From Beaufortia kweichowensis (taxonomy: Eukaryota; Chordata; Actinopteri; Cypriniformes; Gastromyzontidae), in NCBI GenBank assembly GCA_019155185.1, contig CM032809.1:10685200-10749199 (forward strand): a DNA stretch of 64,000 nucleotides, read 5' to 3'. The notes beneath the pieces were generated by a model, which made no database searches, had not been told where the DNA came from, and saw only the letters and a list, made by a program, of their open reading frames with translations. The position numbers were made by a program, and so were the translations under genes. The first letter of the stretch is position 1. The number at the start of each line of letters is the position of its first letter. Shown here piece by piece: positions 20,901 through 33,841 of the stretch.

Positions 20901-23900
20901 CTAGCCCCATCCCCCTCATTCCCAGCATTTCCTTCCGAGGTTCATTCAACAACTATCATTCCAACAATATGGAAAAACTGTCTCGGAGAGGACGGGCGAC
21001 TACAAGTCAAATATTAAGTGCTGTGCTGTTTTCATTTAGCAATGAGTGCTACTTGGTTATTTAGTAGGTCAAACAAAGTGACCAAACCTGAAACCTTTCC
21101 TTGCACTTATACCACAAAACTTTCCCTAAATTAGACCTCTCTATTGCCAAAGGCATCAATGTCACTACAGATCATGCTTAAGTAAGCACAGGGGTTAAGG
21201 GTCACTATTTAAGCAATGCTTGCCAGGTTGCATTTTTTTTGGTTAGGTGCCAATCGTGTATTTAAAGCAGCAAACCACTGTGGTTCAATCCAACCGAGCC
21301 TGAAATCCTTCATGTTGTGCAGAAACACTCTTTTACTATGTTAGGCATCTCCATTGCCGTGGGCATCGCAGTGAGCGCATTCCTGAAAAATCACAAACTA
21401 AACATAAGTGGTAAAGTCTCATTTTTTTAGACCCACGCCTAACCTTGTAGTGGGAAAGTATCAGACCCTGACCTCAACAGTGGGTGTTCATGACATTCCA
21501 CTTAGACCACACATTTGCCTTTACAGAATAAAAATGCATACTAAGAAATATTCTTTTGTCATGCTGGTCCATCAATTAGATCTGGTTGATTGGGTAAAAA
21601 TGCAAAACCGGACAATGGCAAAGCTATTGTGATACTGAGAGACCCTTCTCATCCCTCTGGGGGGTCGTCCACCACCTCACACACTTGGCATTCGTACTTT
21701 AAGACTATACCTCCTGACATTTTAAAACTATGGAGAAATGGGTCAGAAGACAAAGAAAGTGACGGGCCGGAGAGATTCATTTGGGAAAGATTTTATAAAG
21801 CAGAAAAGGGTGCCAAGCTAGCAGTGGGTGAACTTGTAAAACGAATCAAGTTTTCAAGAAAAGGTTATAAAGACGGACAGTTACTATAGACAACTTGACC
21901 TTCAAATAAGACAATCTGAACTCATTCAGTAGAGCATCGAAAATCCAAACCAGGAGGAACCAGACAGTGTGAACATGGGAAAAAAGGCAACAAACTGAGC
22001 CGAGAAAAACATACCAGGGCATCATTCTTCCAAATCTGGTCCAGGGGCTTCGGCTGACAAGAAAGCCCACCGTGGGGTCTGTGATAGCATCCCATGCTCG
22101 ACCCACAAACAGGATGATGGAGGCATAAAATGGATCCAACTATAGAGAAAAAGAGAATGATGTGAATATCACTAAATGGCAAAACCTTTAAAATTCAAAA
22201 CTTTGGCAAAATAGTAACTATTTACAATCATATGAAAATAACCTAATCTCTGGTGATGACAAAGAAAAGATATGCCCAACTATGCTCTATTATCACTTAT
22301 AGATATGGCTTAACTCAACAAAATAAATGATTTACAATCATTTTATTGAGCTATTCTGCATGGGAGTGATAATCTTTAACAGAAATGAGGGGAAGCGCAT
22401 GCAGGGGTCTACACAACAACCTTGAGGCACGTGAGATCATTACAACACATGACAAGCAAATTGCTCTGTTGCAACATTAAGTCCAGAAAACAACTATTAA
22501 AGTCTGCAGCTGCTTGCAGACATTGAGCATTACAGAAATAGCTGTTTAAGAGGTAGTTTACCCCAAAATTATTTCATATTTTCTCACCCTTTCAAACCTG
22601 AATGAATTTTTTAGAAGACATTCTCAAAATATCTTCTCTCGGGTTTCAAAGAAAAAATAGTCATGTATAGGTTTTGAACAACAAGAGATTGAATAAAATG
22701 ACGAATCGTTTATTTTTGAAAGTTTGATCCCATTAATTGTGGGATTAAATACATTAGCAAGGCTAACACTTGTATAGGTCTTGGTGACATGATATACGCT
22801 GACAGTTATTGGTACAGTCCTGAGCTGGTTTTATTCAGGCTCTTTAATCTGGCCAATAAGCCTGTCAAGACCACAGTAGCCCTTTGAAAAGTTAATGGCA
22901 TGAGAACTTTATCCACCCATTCATTTTCTAGTACAACTCCTCCTTTGTGACTGTACTTACTGTCTCTAATTATGTAGGCAGGGGGTGTAAAGAAATCCAA
23001 TACCTTTTAAGACTCACAATCAGTTTTCACACAGCAAATCTGATCTTCGGTTGTACTGCATTCCAAGCTGATTGCTTGGAAATGACAAGACATATTTATC
23101 TACTCACCAAAGCAACATCCAGCAGGTAGATCTGGAGAAAGAAGCCAATTGCACATCCTGTTATCTGGTACGGGGCTCCTCCAATAGCGTAGCACAACTT
23201 ATTGCACACCGACAACCGGTTCCTAGTCTCACGCTGTTTCGAAAAAGAAGAGAATTAAAACAATTGATTACTTTTAATCAAGTATGAACATAGCATTTAG
23301 GAAGGTCATAGTGGTCATTTAGGAGGTCATTTATTCATTCAATTTAGTTTAACCTAATTGTGGTGTAAACAGTCACACCACAACCAGACGTTTGCATGAG
23401 CACTTGTTTTAATTATGTTAATACAGTGTATTTCTGCTTGGCTTGCTGTTTGGTCCTAATCCAAACATAACCTCATTCCTCATACGCTCATGCAGATCAT
23501 TATATCTGGGTCAGGATATCAGTCCCAAGCAGGAAAGACCATTGTGTTGAACATAGTTTGGAAGAATAAGAGAAGGTCATCCCATTCATATCTTCCAGCA
23601 TAGTGTGTGTTTGGCCACTTTAGATGCACTAGCTGTAAACAGCTGAGTGCCCGTCACATGCGCCCTCCAAAAATAAACTATTAAGAGTTGCAATGTGAAG
23701 ATCTCTGGAAACTCCGACCCTTCTGCACATGGAGTACTCACAATGCCCGTCTGCCTATGTTAAAGGACACTGGGGCAATCTGTACTCGCAGTAATGTTAT
23801 AACGAATCCAGTACTTTGGATGGATGGAAATAAAAACAGATACAGAAGCAACAGAGTCATTGTTTTAGAAACACTGATGGATTCTTTGCCAAGGATTGAG

Positions 23901-25151
23901 TTACTTCACTGAGAACTGTTAACAGAGGATTGTTGATGCATTCTTTTGTGAATTCCAGTCACATATTTTTCTTCGGACTGTACACAGTTTTACATGTACA
24001 TGAAGTTGTTGAACGTCGAAAGAAGTATACTGGATGAGCACACTAAATTTGTGTTGTGTTGTAATGACGCAGTGAAATTTTGTTGTCGCCGTGCACTTCC
24101 TCAAGACAACAGGTAACATCTAGGGACTTACAGACACAGGTTTTCCTTCATTTTTTCAATAGTCAAGAAGACAAAGGTCATTATTATGCTGTTTTAAACA
24201 GTACCATAAGTGTAAGGACGGAGTAATCATTAAAGGAATAATATTGTTTTTACAACTCATTAAACTTATCATCATCAACAGTAAATCGATTACGTTTTAC
24301 AGGATTAAGAGTCTAATCACATAAAAACAATAAATCTCGTTCACCACAGGTGGCATGCAAACATGCATCCTATAGCCTACTGATGATGTGGCAACACATG
24401 AGGTTAAAGACTTTGTTACACACCCAAAATATTTACATCAGTCGAATACAAACAAACATTCACATGATAGAGTCGCTATGTGGATAGTAAAATTATAGCT
24501 TTTATTGTTTTTTTTATATAATGATGTTGGGTGAATGACGGGGAAAATCCTTCACATATACATACAAAATGATTGTCGGCGCCTATACCGAAATTATTTA
24601 TTCGCATTAAAATGACATAAATCATAACTTTAGTTAAATCGGTCTAAATACATAAATGTAATACGTTTAAAGGTCGTTTTATCACACACACACGACACAC
24701 TGTGAAGTCGACTGCAGGCAGCGAGCGGCTCCCATTCAAATTCTGACACACGGACTCTATTATAATCCAAGAGAGCGGCGCGCAAAAATTTGATTAGAAA
24801 ATTTCCCGTTTTAACAGTCCTGGGTCCCGTGTGCAAGTACTGCGTGAAACTGTGTATTTGTCGTTTCTATAATAAAAGCGTTGTCATTTTGTCGAGTGAT
24901 AGTGTGGTATGATGTGCGCGCACTCGATTCAACCTGATGTGACACGTAGCTCAGCCCGAGCCGCTCCTACTGCATCGTGAATCAGGCTCGTCCGTAGAGA
25001 TGGAAAACAGCTCTGCTAATAAAACCATAAATGAATGAGGACATAAATTGTTTTGATTTCTTACCTTTGCTGCTAGTTTGACTCCATCTGGGCTGGATTT
25101 TTGCAGTAGACTCGCGTTGGAGTACTGCTCTGCGCCTTCTCCTCTTGCCAT
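14936..25151 (-). CDS. mfsd2a: Sodium-dependent lysophosphatidylcholine symporter Mfsd2a
   Basis: Fourteen exons join in frame to 525 codons plus TAA: 25151-25065, 23233-23108, 22139-22015, 18570-18447, 18350-18272, 18187-18018, 17931-17841, 17125-17007, 16851-16768, 16134-16051, 15944-15832, 15742-15599, 15282-15106, 14990-14936. All introns are GT-AG. The protein is a 12-helix MFS carrier of the glycoside-pentoside-hexuronide cation symporter group. In the family it moves LPC-DHA and other lysophospholipids with Na+ across plasma membranes of brain endothelium, eye and liver. Visible signatures are GRAWDAITDPTVG at 84-96 with Asp88 and Asp92 (sodium site), N-glycosylation sequons at Asn215 and Asn226 in the large extracellular loop, Cys207 in that loop and a second extracellular Cys in TRGCTQP (likely disulfide partners), and FFTKFASG with Lys434 near the headgroup site. 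The tail is acidic (ETDDSETDSTELN). Start: the first ATG of exon 1, reading MARGEGAEQYSN. Length matches the family. No lesion was seen. Confidence 0.97.
21590..21889 (+). other. Unidentified 99-codon open frame inside mfsd2a intron 3
   Basis: An uninterrupted frame on the strand opposite mfsd2a encodes a Lys/Glu-rich, Trp-containing segment (for example RFIWERFYKAEKGAKLAVGE). An adjacent frame (21408-21632) overlaps it, as if a longer frame had been broken near 21600. The composition looks protein-like rather than random AT-rich sequence. It may be a retroelement or retro-pseudogene piece; I do not recognise the family. The rest of intron 3 (18571-22014) shows nothing else but AT-rich DNA. 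Confidence 0.3.
22555..22665 (+). mobile_element. Half copy of a palindromic cyprinid-type repeat
   Basis: The run AGTTTACCCC...TTTCTCACCCTTTCAAACC followed by AGAAGACATT..AAATATCTTC matches the left arm of the complete element at 39655-39905. Only one arm is present. It lies in mfsd2a intron 2. Confidence 0.55.
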
Positions 25152-25450
25152 GGATTTACGCAAAAATCGTTTCTTGCAAGTCGATTTACTGAACGATGAC
25201 GATGATGGTGAAGAATGGAAAAATGTACCTTCTCAGTAGCAAACAAATGCTGATATTACTGCCGAATTAAGCCGTTTTCTTTGAAATCAACCTGTGTTTC
25301 TAATGACTCCTGAACCAGCCGGCTGTAGTAATCGAGGCGTTAGCTTCTCGACTCATTCATACCCCCAACGGCACGCCCTCCTTCCGCTCGTATGATGCTG
25401 GAGGGCGTGGCCGGAGTCATGAGAACATGGCGTCATCACTCACCGTACGT
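24900..25450 (-). promoter_or_regulatory. mfsd2a: mfsd2a promoter / 5' UTR region
   Basis: GC and CpG content rise clearly around exon 1 compared with the flanks, typical of a vertebrate CpG-type promoter. GGGCGTGGCC near 25404 is a KLF/Sp-type box and a TGACGT half-CRE lies at about 25452-25460. No clear TATA box was found. The start site is not determinable by eye; it probably falls within about 200 bases upstream of the ATG at 25151. Confidence 0.5.
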
Positions 25451-25454
25451 CAGT

Positions 25455-26880
25455 GACGTACACATAACTGAAATTATCGTAATATGAACATGTTGGCCAA
25501 TAATTATTTTTAAGCAAAATAAATGTCTGGGCGTACAGTATATACAGTAAAGTGATTTCAGACATACTCAAAAATATCACAGAAACACTGCTGTAGAAAT
25601 CCGCACGTGGATACTGCTGTTTACTCACACATTCAAAAAAACGAAGGAGGCGTTTACCAACATTACATTAAAAACACACACTAAGAGTTCAAGTTTACAT
25701 GCTAATCAGTATGTGTTTACAGAAGATAAGATAAAGGTCTATTGGGTTGTGTCTTTCAGTGTTGCAGACGGTTATGTTAGGTAAAGACCTCATGGTTTAT
25801 CTGGAGATCATAGGGCAATACCACGTTGTATTTCCTTGTTCCAATTGGATTCAGACCATCTGTGACATTGCATCTAACCAAAATCTTTTGGGGTAAATTT
25901 AAAATACCTAAATATGTTAAATTGGTTATACAGCTCCTTAATCGTCCAATAGGGGCCCAAATCAACAGTTTTTTCATCGTTTACTCACTCACATATTATT
26001 CCATGATTATTTCTTTTAATTACAATTGAAAATAAAGGTTCAAATTTTAAACATTGAAGGTTTCAATTAAATCTGATCAATTTTACAATGCTAAGCACTA
26101 GGCTACCACATTTCGAAAGAGCAACGTTTCTTTATTGTGGAGCATTTTTATTGTGGAGACTCTTTTGATGTAAAATTCCTTCGTTATAAAAACACAGGAA
26201 GATCAGACATTGTTTGAGGCATTATTATATTATATTATAGCATTATATTATACAAAAGAGGCATTATTAAATTTGCGCATTGACGTGTATGGTTTTGGTT
26301 ACAGCCTTTGCTATTATTTGAAAACCCATCTCCAAAGTCCCAGAAATCACATTGCTTTTGTTTACACAAGCGCAAAAACAAATGTTAAAAGCAAAAGTCC
26401 TGACATGACCTTGAGTCTGTTCTTCTCACTGAGGATTCAATGTCTGCCTCAAAGTTTCCATTAAAGTTGCAATGACCTTGACTTGACCATTATATCACTG
26501 GTTTGTGTTGGGAGGGGGTCATTGTATGATTGTATCATTAATGTGATTTATTTCCATGAGCTCACATGAGTTTGTTGTTCACACACCGAGGCAGTAAAGA
26601 TCATACCGACCACTCGCACTGAATCTAAAGAGCAAGACTCAGTGCTATACATAGCCACAGGTGTTACGGAAAATCACAAGCAGGGGGAGTGTCTTCTAAA
26701 TGTTACTATGTACAGTTTGTGAGCATTCATTCAGGGACCTTGTGTACCAGTTCTGCTTATCAGGTCCACAGAGTGTGGAGTCATTTTTAATCACAATAAG
26801 GATCACCATACAATACTGGACAAATGTTTCGACGCACTTGACCGAAAGTTTTCTCATCATTTTAATAACTGTAAATGCAG
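25455..26880. other. Intergenic, no gene seen
   Basis: AT-rich DNA with a short TTATA-rich patch near 26215-26260. The open frames are short and without recognisable domains. Confidence 0.45.
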
Positions 26881-26884
26881 GCAT

Positions 26885-27110
26885 ACACTCTTAAAAAATA
26901 AAGGTGCTCCATGATCCCAAAAAAAATTAATTTTTGGCTGTATGGTTTCATAAACCTTCAAAATCTAAAAATATGTACATTACACTATAGAAAAAAAGAA
27001 AGGGTGCTTTTAAGAGCCTTTGAGTTGAATGGTTCTTTGGTGAACCAAAAATGTTTTTTTTATGGAATTGCTATAAAGAACCTTTTAAAGCACCTTTTAT
27101 TAGGTGTGTG
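26885..27110. mobile_element. Short inverted-repeat element (ACTCTTAAAAATAAAGGTGC type)
   Basis: It starts ACACTCTTAAAAAATAAAGG and ends with AAAGCACCTTTTATT, approximately the reverse complement, with GGTTCTTTGG / AAAGAACC segments inside. This matches a very common fish miniature transposon pattern. Confidence 0.6.
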
Positions 27111-27237
27111 TATGCTTAAGTGCTTTAAAATGATTGTTTTGCAAAATAAAGTAACAGCTTTGAACAGTTTTTTAAACAGTTTTTAAAACTGCATAATAAA
27201 CCGCATAATTACATTTCAAAATAATCCAAAAATTTAC

Positions 27238-27672
27238 ATTTTACATTTAGGCATTTAGCTGACGCTTTAATCCAAAGGGACTTACAAATATTAGGAGACA
27301 ATGAAGCGACACATCAAAAGCGGCAACAATAGTACTAAGAAGTGCTTATTAAGTTTACAATGTTTTGCAGTGCTAGATAAGTACCTGTAGAGGAAAGAAG
27401 AAGAGAGGTTTTTTGTATTATGATGTCAGGTGTTCGTGGAAGAGGTGTGTTTTTAGTTGTTTCTTAAAGGAGGTGAGGGATGTGGCAGAACGGATTGCGT
27501 TAGGGCATAATGTCATAACAAAAAATAAGTAGAAATAATAAATAATGAGCAAATCTAGTCCTACTTGTAAACATGGCTTTAGACTCCACTTAATGTTACC
27601 TTATTGACAAAATGTCAATTGCTGTCTCATTTGCTGTCTCGCTTTGGATAAAACCATCTGCTAATGAATAAA
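27238..27672. mobile_element. Dispersed teleost repeat (TTTAGCTGACGCTTTAATCC type)
   Basis: The left end TTTAGCTGACGCTTTAATCC and the right end GGATAAAACCATCTGCTAA are inverted relatives, bounding about 430 bases. The same end sequence recurs as a fragment at 57898-57935. Such ends are widespread in teleost genomes. Confidence 0.55.
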
Positions 27673-27689
27673 AGTTATGTCATAAATGT

Positions 27690-30600
27690 TTAAACAGGTA
27701 CTGTACATACCTGTGCAGTGATATGACACAAGCATTGTGATAATCCTCAATTTATTTGTGAGAAAAGGCTCTGTTAAATGAATAAATCTATATTATCCAG
27801 TAAAGATTAAGTATAAATGCTTTAAAACATTATCTTAGAAGACGATTTCTTTATTCTTCTCAATGCACTATTCTTCTAAAAGAAATTCTTTGTAGATTTT
27901 GAATGCAAATTGACACCTCAATAGGTTATCTAACATTCACACACCCAGCAACCTGCATGCCTGAAACAAAATACTGTAAACTGGAAAACCTCTAAACAGC
28001 AACACAAACAGAAAAGACATTGATTTGCATGCATGCTTAATGTAAAATCTCTAAATAATTCATTATGTGGTGCAAAACTATCTACACTCAACTCATTTTC
28101 ACACTGTTGTATTTGGTTGCAAATGATTCAAAAAGGCACTTTAGTATAATGCTGAGCTGTTCTTTGATCAAGAGCTTAACTGCGGGTCTGTTTAACAGTG
28201 TGTACTTTCTTTTGGACACTAGCAGTTAGTGTTCTGTACTGAAGCCTCTGTAATATTTTCACTCCCTGCACCTGTTCGGGCCTCTCACACGCAGACTAAC
28301 ATTCACGTTCAACATCTTACCCACTTACTGTAAATCTCACACTTGGATGTGAAAGAGGATGTTAAAGAACAAACACCCACAATATTCAGCACGTTTAACA
28401 GTCCGTGTATACTCACTATTAAAATCAATCTGCTGATAGTATCAAAGTCCAATTAAACTGTCTATGTGGCTGTGGGTCAGAAATACAAAACATTTGGCCA
28501 TGATTGTTCTGTTCACTTAATATCAGATGACTTAATTTCATGACCTCTGTAATGTGCAGTCTGCTTTGGATTTACAGTCATGCAGGTGAGGGACACAACC
28601 CGGTTTTTTAAAAGATGCATCGTTATCTCTAAACAATGTTATTGTGTTTAACAAGGCCTGCGAGGCTTTTGGAGGTGTCCCACCCACCCCCCCGTTGGTA
28701 AAACCCTTGGGGTTAGTTTGTAATGTATACACCAAACACACTTTGGAAGTTTTGGTCGGTGTGGTCTATTCCACAACCTTAAATCACAAAAATAAAACTT
28801 TTATGAGCATTTTTCCTATTCAGCATATTTATGACTCCGTCATCTTTCTTCCCATTAGATAAGAATATTTAAGGTTTAGTAATTTAACCCACTGGTGTGC
28901 CCTAACACCACACCTTAAAAAACCCTTGAGGATGAAATGTCATTTTAACACCTAAATATATCATTCCAATAATATCATACACCAGATTTAAAGAAATATA
29001 TGTTGGGAAACATATTGGAATATTCTGAAACACATTTTGAGACATTTATTTAAACTGTATGTTTATGAGCCCTTGACATGAACATGAACTTTTCCACTGT
29101 TGTAACTCTTTCCCAAGCTTTACTGTATGTTACATCTGAATTAGTCAGTGTTGTCTGGCCGATTTGAGATCAGTCACAACATGCCCCGTTTGGATTAATG
29201 ACGCTGAGCGTGAGCATAAATCTGTGAACGCCTGACATCTTCCTGTCTATTTTAACTCCGTGTACATTACCTCCGTCATGAATTTTCCACCCTTGACCCT
29301 GTGAGTGTTTGAAGGTGTCAGGGACATAACCACTTGCATGAGCGTTTGCTATTATTTCCACACAAGTCTAATAATAAAACTCTGGTAGAATCTGACTCTG
29401 ATAAGTTTAACTTTCAATCTGACACAAAATTCTGGAGACATAAAAGTTCATATAGTTAAATAAACACCCAGTTATTTTATAGGAGCTAATAATTTGCAAT
29501 AACCTGCAGTAAATGCTTTGATAATAAGATAAATAATCTTTAGAGACGAATTGTTCAAGCACATTCAGGATTAGATGTCTTGCATAAGTGCACACTGTGA
29601 ACTAAGATCCTCCCTAACTTAATCCCTCCAATACTGTACACCTCTTCATGAAACAGTATCAAAGACATTTGAAATATTTTCCTTTGTTTGTGAACACTTT
29701 GAATAAAATGAAACGATAAAGTAATATTTCAAGTAATCAACAGCAGTGTGAGACCTCCTCAGTGTCCGTATCTCTCTGATCTGTGCTATATAACACAATT
29801 ACCAAACTATCAGCATATATAGCCTACTACACTAAAAGTGTTGTTTTACAAACAGCTGTTTTACAAAATGTTACAAATGTAACAAGACAAGAATAGACAA
29901 CTAAATCAGACCTTCGACATCATGTCTTGCAATTAATCAGATTTTGCTGCCATCTAGTGTTACGCATTACGCATTTCACGCATGTGGATAAAATGAATGT
30001 GGAGCAACGGGAACTTCCTGTCCCGTGTCAGATTAACTGGTAAGTTAAGTTTTAACTTTGTAAAGACAGAGAGAAGTGTGTACTTGTACTTGTTCTTCTA
30101 TGAAAGCCTGCAAAGCACCTGGTGCGAGAGTCCAAAGGCCATTTGTGCCATTTAGTGTTAAACTTCACGTGATGGTTTAGTTAACAAATGAAAGATAACG
30201 AATTAATAAATGCCACACTTATTCAAGCCTTAGAAAACTGGCAGTACAATAAATAAACAAAACTGTGTGATTGTTCATCAGTTCGTTCGGGTGTTGTAGA
30301 TATATATTTAGCGCATGTTATCGAAAACCTTCTTGAGCTTCAAGTGATCACATGACCTGCCTGCGTTTATCGTCTTGTAAAGAGATGTCAGGTCTGGAAT
30401 TGGAAGAATCTTTAGTCACAATCACTTGAACAATTTCTATTATGAGCTACTCTTAATATTTAACACACCCTTGCAACCATGCTTTTGCTACAGACTAAAC
30501 CCGAAAACTTGCTATAGTTTAACAAATTAACCATGCTTTTGCTACACTAACCAAACATTGCAAAAATGCCAAAAGACATGGTTTTAAATACACTTTTATT
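27690..30600. other. Intergenic, no gene seen
   Basis: No open frame with recognisable content and no clear repeat. A CTCF-like site at 29945-29961 is listed separately. Confidence 0.45.
29945..29961 (-). promoter_or_regulatory. CTCF-like site
   Basis: The minus strand reads AACACTAGATGGCAGCA, fitting the core CA(C/G)(C/T)AG(A/G)(G/T)GGC of vertebrate CTCF sites. Binding is inferred. Confidence 0.35.
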
Positions 30601-31048
30601 GTAATAAAACCCTGGGTAATTTTTTTTTTTTTTTTTTTGTAAATTATTGTCTGGGATTTTGCTCAGATTGTAAATGACTTCAAAATGTATTCTGTAGTTT
30701 AGACTGTTTTCTAAAGACCTTAGATAATTTTACTTTTCTTTTATGTACACGTTTAACATAAATGTGACTGTGAATTTCAGGGTAAAGTCAGGGTAAAATC
30801 TAATTATGAGAATACAAGCATTAAAGTTGGATTTTAACCATTAATTTCAATATGATTTCAACTGTCATTTGACATGGTCTTACTCAGTCAATATTAAAGA
30901 TATCAAGGTTATATTTTCTCAGACTGTTCCTTATGTTATTAATGTAAAAAAAAAAAAACAGTAAATTACAAACAAATTAGGTTACTTTAGCTGGGTTTTT
31001 ACAAACAGTGTCAGTCTCAAAGGCCTACGTTTGTAATTAAATAAATCA

Positions 31049-31061
31049 CCAGCAGGTGGCG
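31049..31061 (+). promoter_or_regulatory. CTCF-like site
   Basis: CCAGCAGGTGGCG fits the vertebrate CTCF core on the plus strand, about 1.1 kb from and divergent to the site at 29945. It lies in the mfsd2a-mycl interval. Confidence 0.35.
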
Positions 31062-31950
31062 TGATTGGACAACAAAATATTTTATTGTATCAAACGTCGC
31101 CCTTGGCATAGACGTCATATTTTATGCACTTATAAAATTGAAATGAACAACTAAAAACATGGTTGCATGTAATATCACTGGTTTGACATCTTTAGTTAAA
31201 GTTCATTTATAAACCATCTGTACCATGCGTGTGCCATTACATTTATAGAAAATGTCCTATATACACTACGCTACCCTCCCCGGCCACAAAAAAACATCTC
31301 AGTGTTGAGTTTTACTGCCGGAGAAACAGCACAGATGGATCTTACGCAACACATCCCGTAAATTAACTTTCAAAAGATTTCTAAGCAAAACTGAAAATCC
31401 AAGCTTGTTAAACTACAAGGTTACACCTTTCACAGCAGCCACTAAACCGATTAATTGTATTCTAACATACAACATACATGAGAAAGGGTGTATCTTGAAT
31501 GTTACATTAATGTTTAATCAAATTTGGGTAAGTGATCACACAGGACCCCACACGGTGTAAAAGCTTTAGGATGGACATGAGAAACTCCTTGGGGGTTTAG
31601 GAAGAGAAAGCAATTCTTTGAACAAAGCTGATAGACAGATGAGCGAGTCCAGCTGTCCGTATACCCAAACCCCCCTCCCGCATCAACTTACAACAGCGTA
31701 AGTGCCTCCCCAAGAGCGCAAATGGACCTCAGATCCCAAAACCCTGCAGTATATGATATGGCATATACTCATGTCAGCCTTCTGTATGTGGTCACACACA
31801 TACGCGTAAGACAGTCATATCTGAGAACAAGCTGTTGCTTTTCCATTCAGGATCAATTTCTTTTACTGCTTTTATGTTAGAATTGCAGGGTAGTAAAAGC
31901 ACATGCCTTCCCCACACATGCATGCTGAAACAGCTGATTCTCTCTTCTCT

Positions 31951-32155
31951 TCAGGGGGCTGTGTTTGGTGCCAGACCCAACAGCTAAATGTTGTAATATT
32001 GTTATTCTGTAGCACTTACATGCCTCAGCTGCTGGAAAAATCCAACGTCACTGCCAAACTTTCTGGGCCCTATTACACTCTTCAGGGAAGTTTGCTCATG
32101 TTTGTTCTGGCCTTTGCTGGCAAGGTTACCGGGTTTGTCAACATCTTTGTGTAGT
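31951..32155 (+). other. Possible orphan exon-like segments, unidentified
   Basis: CTTCTCTTCAG|GGGGCTG is a good acceptor followed by a short open stretch. A second acceptor-like TTCTGTAG at about 32010 precedes an open frame reading STYMPQLLEKSNVTA and a hydrophobic segment. That suggests part of a membrane protein with an NVT glycosylation sequon. No donor of good quality follows. Low confidence; could be a relic exon. Confidence 0.2.
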
Positions 32156-32342
32156 CGTCTGTATTTAAAAGTCTATTTGTTCATTTAGTTGGTCTGCAGC
32201 TCAAGCCTAGGACAACTATAGGATGGAAAATGTATCATAATCAAGATTAATTGTTTGCAATGCGATTACATGGAGATGAAATAGAGACACTCGCTTACAA
32301 ACACGTAACCACATACAAACAATAAACAAGTTTATTGTCACA

Positions 32343-32585
32343 ATATGTGACCCTGCTTGTAAAAATCCCAGCTAAAGTCATTTTTTTGTGATATTCTGTT
32401 TTCTACATAAGATAATCATACAGAACATTCTGTTAAAATATAACTTTGATATCTTTAATACTGAATGAGTAATGACATGTCACAAATCGAAATCATATGA
32501 ATATTTACAGGTGAAATCAAACTTTGATGCTTGTTATCTCAGAATTTGAGACTTTAGGCTGGTTTTCACGGACAGGGTCACATAT
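32343..32585. mobile_element. MITE with 13-base perfect terminal inverted repeats
   Basis: ATATGTGACCCTG at 32343-32355 is exactly mirrored by CAGGGTCACATAT at 32573-32585. The interior is 217 bases, non-coding and AT-rich. This is the structure of a non-autonomous DNA transposon. Confidence 0.75.
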
Positions 32586-32754
32586 GTTCTCAGATTGGCT
32601 GTGATTGGTCTGTAAAGTCTTCAGATCTTAATATGCTTTTATACCTTTTTCATCTTTGCAATTCACAGTGATTTTATATCTCGATTCTCTTACTCACTGT
32701 ATGTTAGCAATTGTCTTTGTGTCTATTTTTATTTCTAACTCATTCAAAAATAAA

Positions 32755-33000
32755 ACAGTCATCGTTTACTCACCCTAATGTCATTCCAACCCTTTATGGG
32801 GGTTTTTATCTGTGTAACACAAAAGATGATATTATGAAGAATGTTGGTAACCAAACAACATTAGATGGACAGAAAACCTCAGAGACATTTCTCAGTCAGA
32901 ATATCTTTTTTTGTGTTCTGGAAAAGAAAGAAAATCATCTACAGGTTTTAAAACACACGAGGTTAAGTAAAAGACAACAAGAAATTTATTTCTGGATGAA
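32755..33000. mobile_element. Palindromic cyprinid-type repeat, copy 1
   Basis: The arms GTCATCGTTTACTCACCC and AACACAAAAGATGATATTATGAAGA pair with the later AATATC/TTTGTGTTCTGGAAAAGAAAG part. The family has a second full copy at 39655-39905. The 122-codon open frame across it is incidental. Confidence 0.6.
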
Positions 33001-33008
33001 ATATCCCC

Positions 33009-33310
33009 TTAAACTGTTAACTGTCACCGTTCCTCAGGAGGAACACCTATTTTATTTCCCTATTCACTTTAATATTTAACAGTTGAATTTAAATCTAATC
33101 ATAACAAACTATAAATGGATGGGCAGGTATAAGACTAAAGGTGAAATTTTCATAACAATAGACATAAACAAAATAATAATTTAAAACAATGTTAACATTA
33201 CTGTAATTTATAAAAATACCTTTTTTATCATTAAAATGTAAAAAAAAATTCTAAAAATAAAAAATGTAGTTCATTTAAATGCAGTGCATTTTATAAAATA
33301 TTTGCTTGCT
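33009..33310 (+). mobile_element. TTAACCTGTTAACTGTCA-type MITE, copy 1 (right end missing)
   Basis: It starts TTAAACTGTTAACTGTCACC and shares GTTCCTCAGGAGGAACACC and the internal ATCTAATCATAACAAACTAT with copies 2-5. The right terminal repeat is not recognisable. Confidence 0.65.
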
Positions 33311-33841
33311 AGTCCTGAATAAAAGTCACTCCTCAACATCCTCATAATCTTGAAGAACTAGAACATAACATCACAAATGGAGATCATTTGTCATTTGACA
33401 CACAAGTACCAGTGTAGGTACAACTGTTCAAGCTGTAGGACTTGTAGAAGAGTGTGTAATTACTACAGCAGTTTAATGGTTTTATAAGTGGACAGAAGGT
33501 TCACTTCCCCATCTCTCTCCCCCCCTCCAGCCCACTTCCTGTTCGGAAGAATAATGCTTTGATCAGCTGAAGAGTGATTTAGTGTGTGTTTGTGTGTATC
33601 CACTGCATATGTGTGTGTAAAGCCCAGGGAGATCCATCACGCTCATTGACAGTTCTTATCTGAGGATGAGGGCACACCCAGGGATTCCCAAAGGACTCAT
33701 ACAGTGCTCAATCATGCTGTTGGCAGAAGGGCTGATGCACTGGCCATCCCATCTGCTGGGGCATTGACATGACACGTACGGCTGTACTCAGCAACTCTGC
33801 AGTGCCCCTAATATTATACGCCCCTCCAAATATTTAAGGTC

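Noticed and set aside
32711..33079. 122-codon open frame
   Set aside because: It lies across two non-coding inverted-repeat elements that recur elsewhere without the frame.
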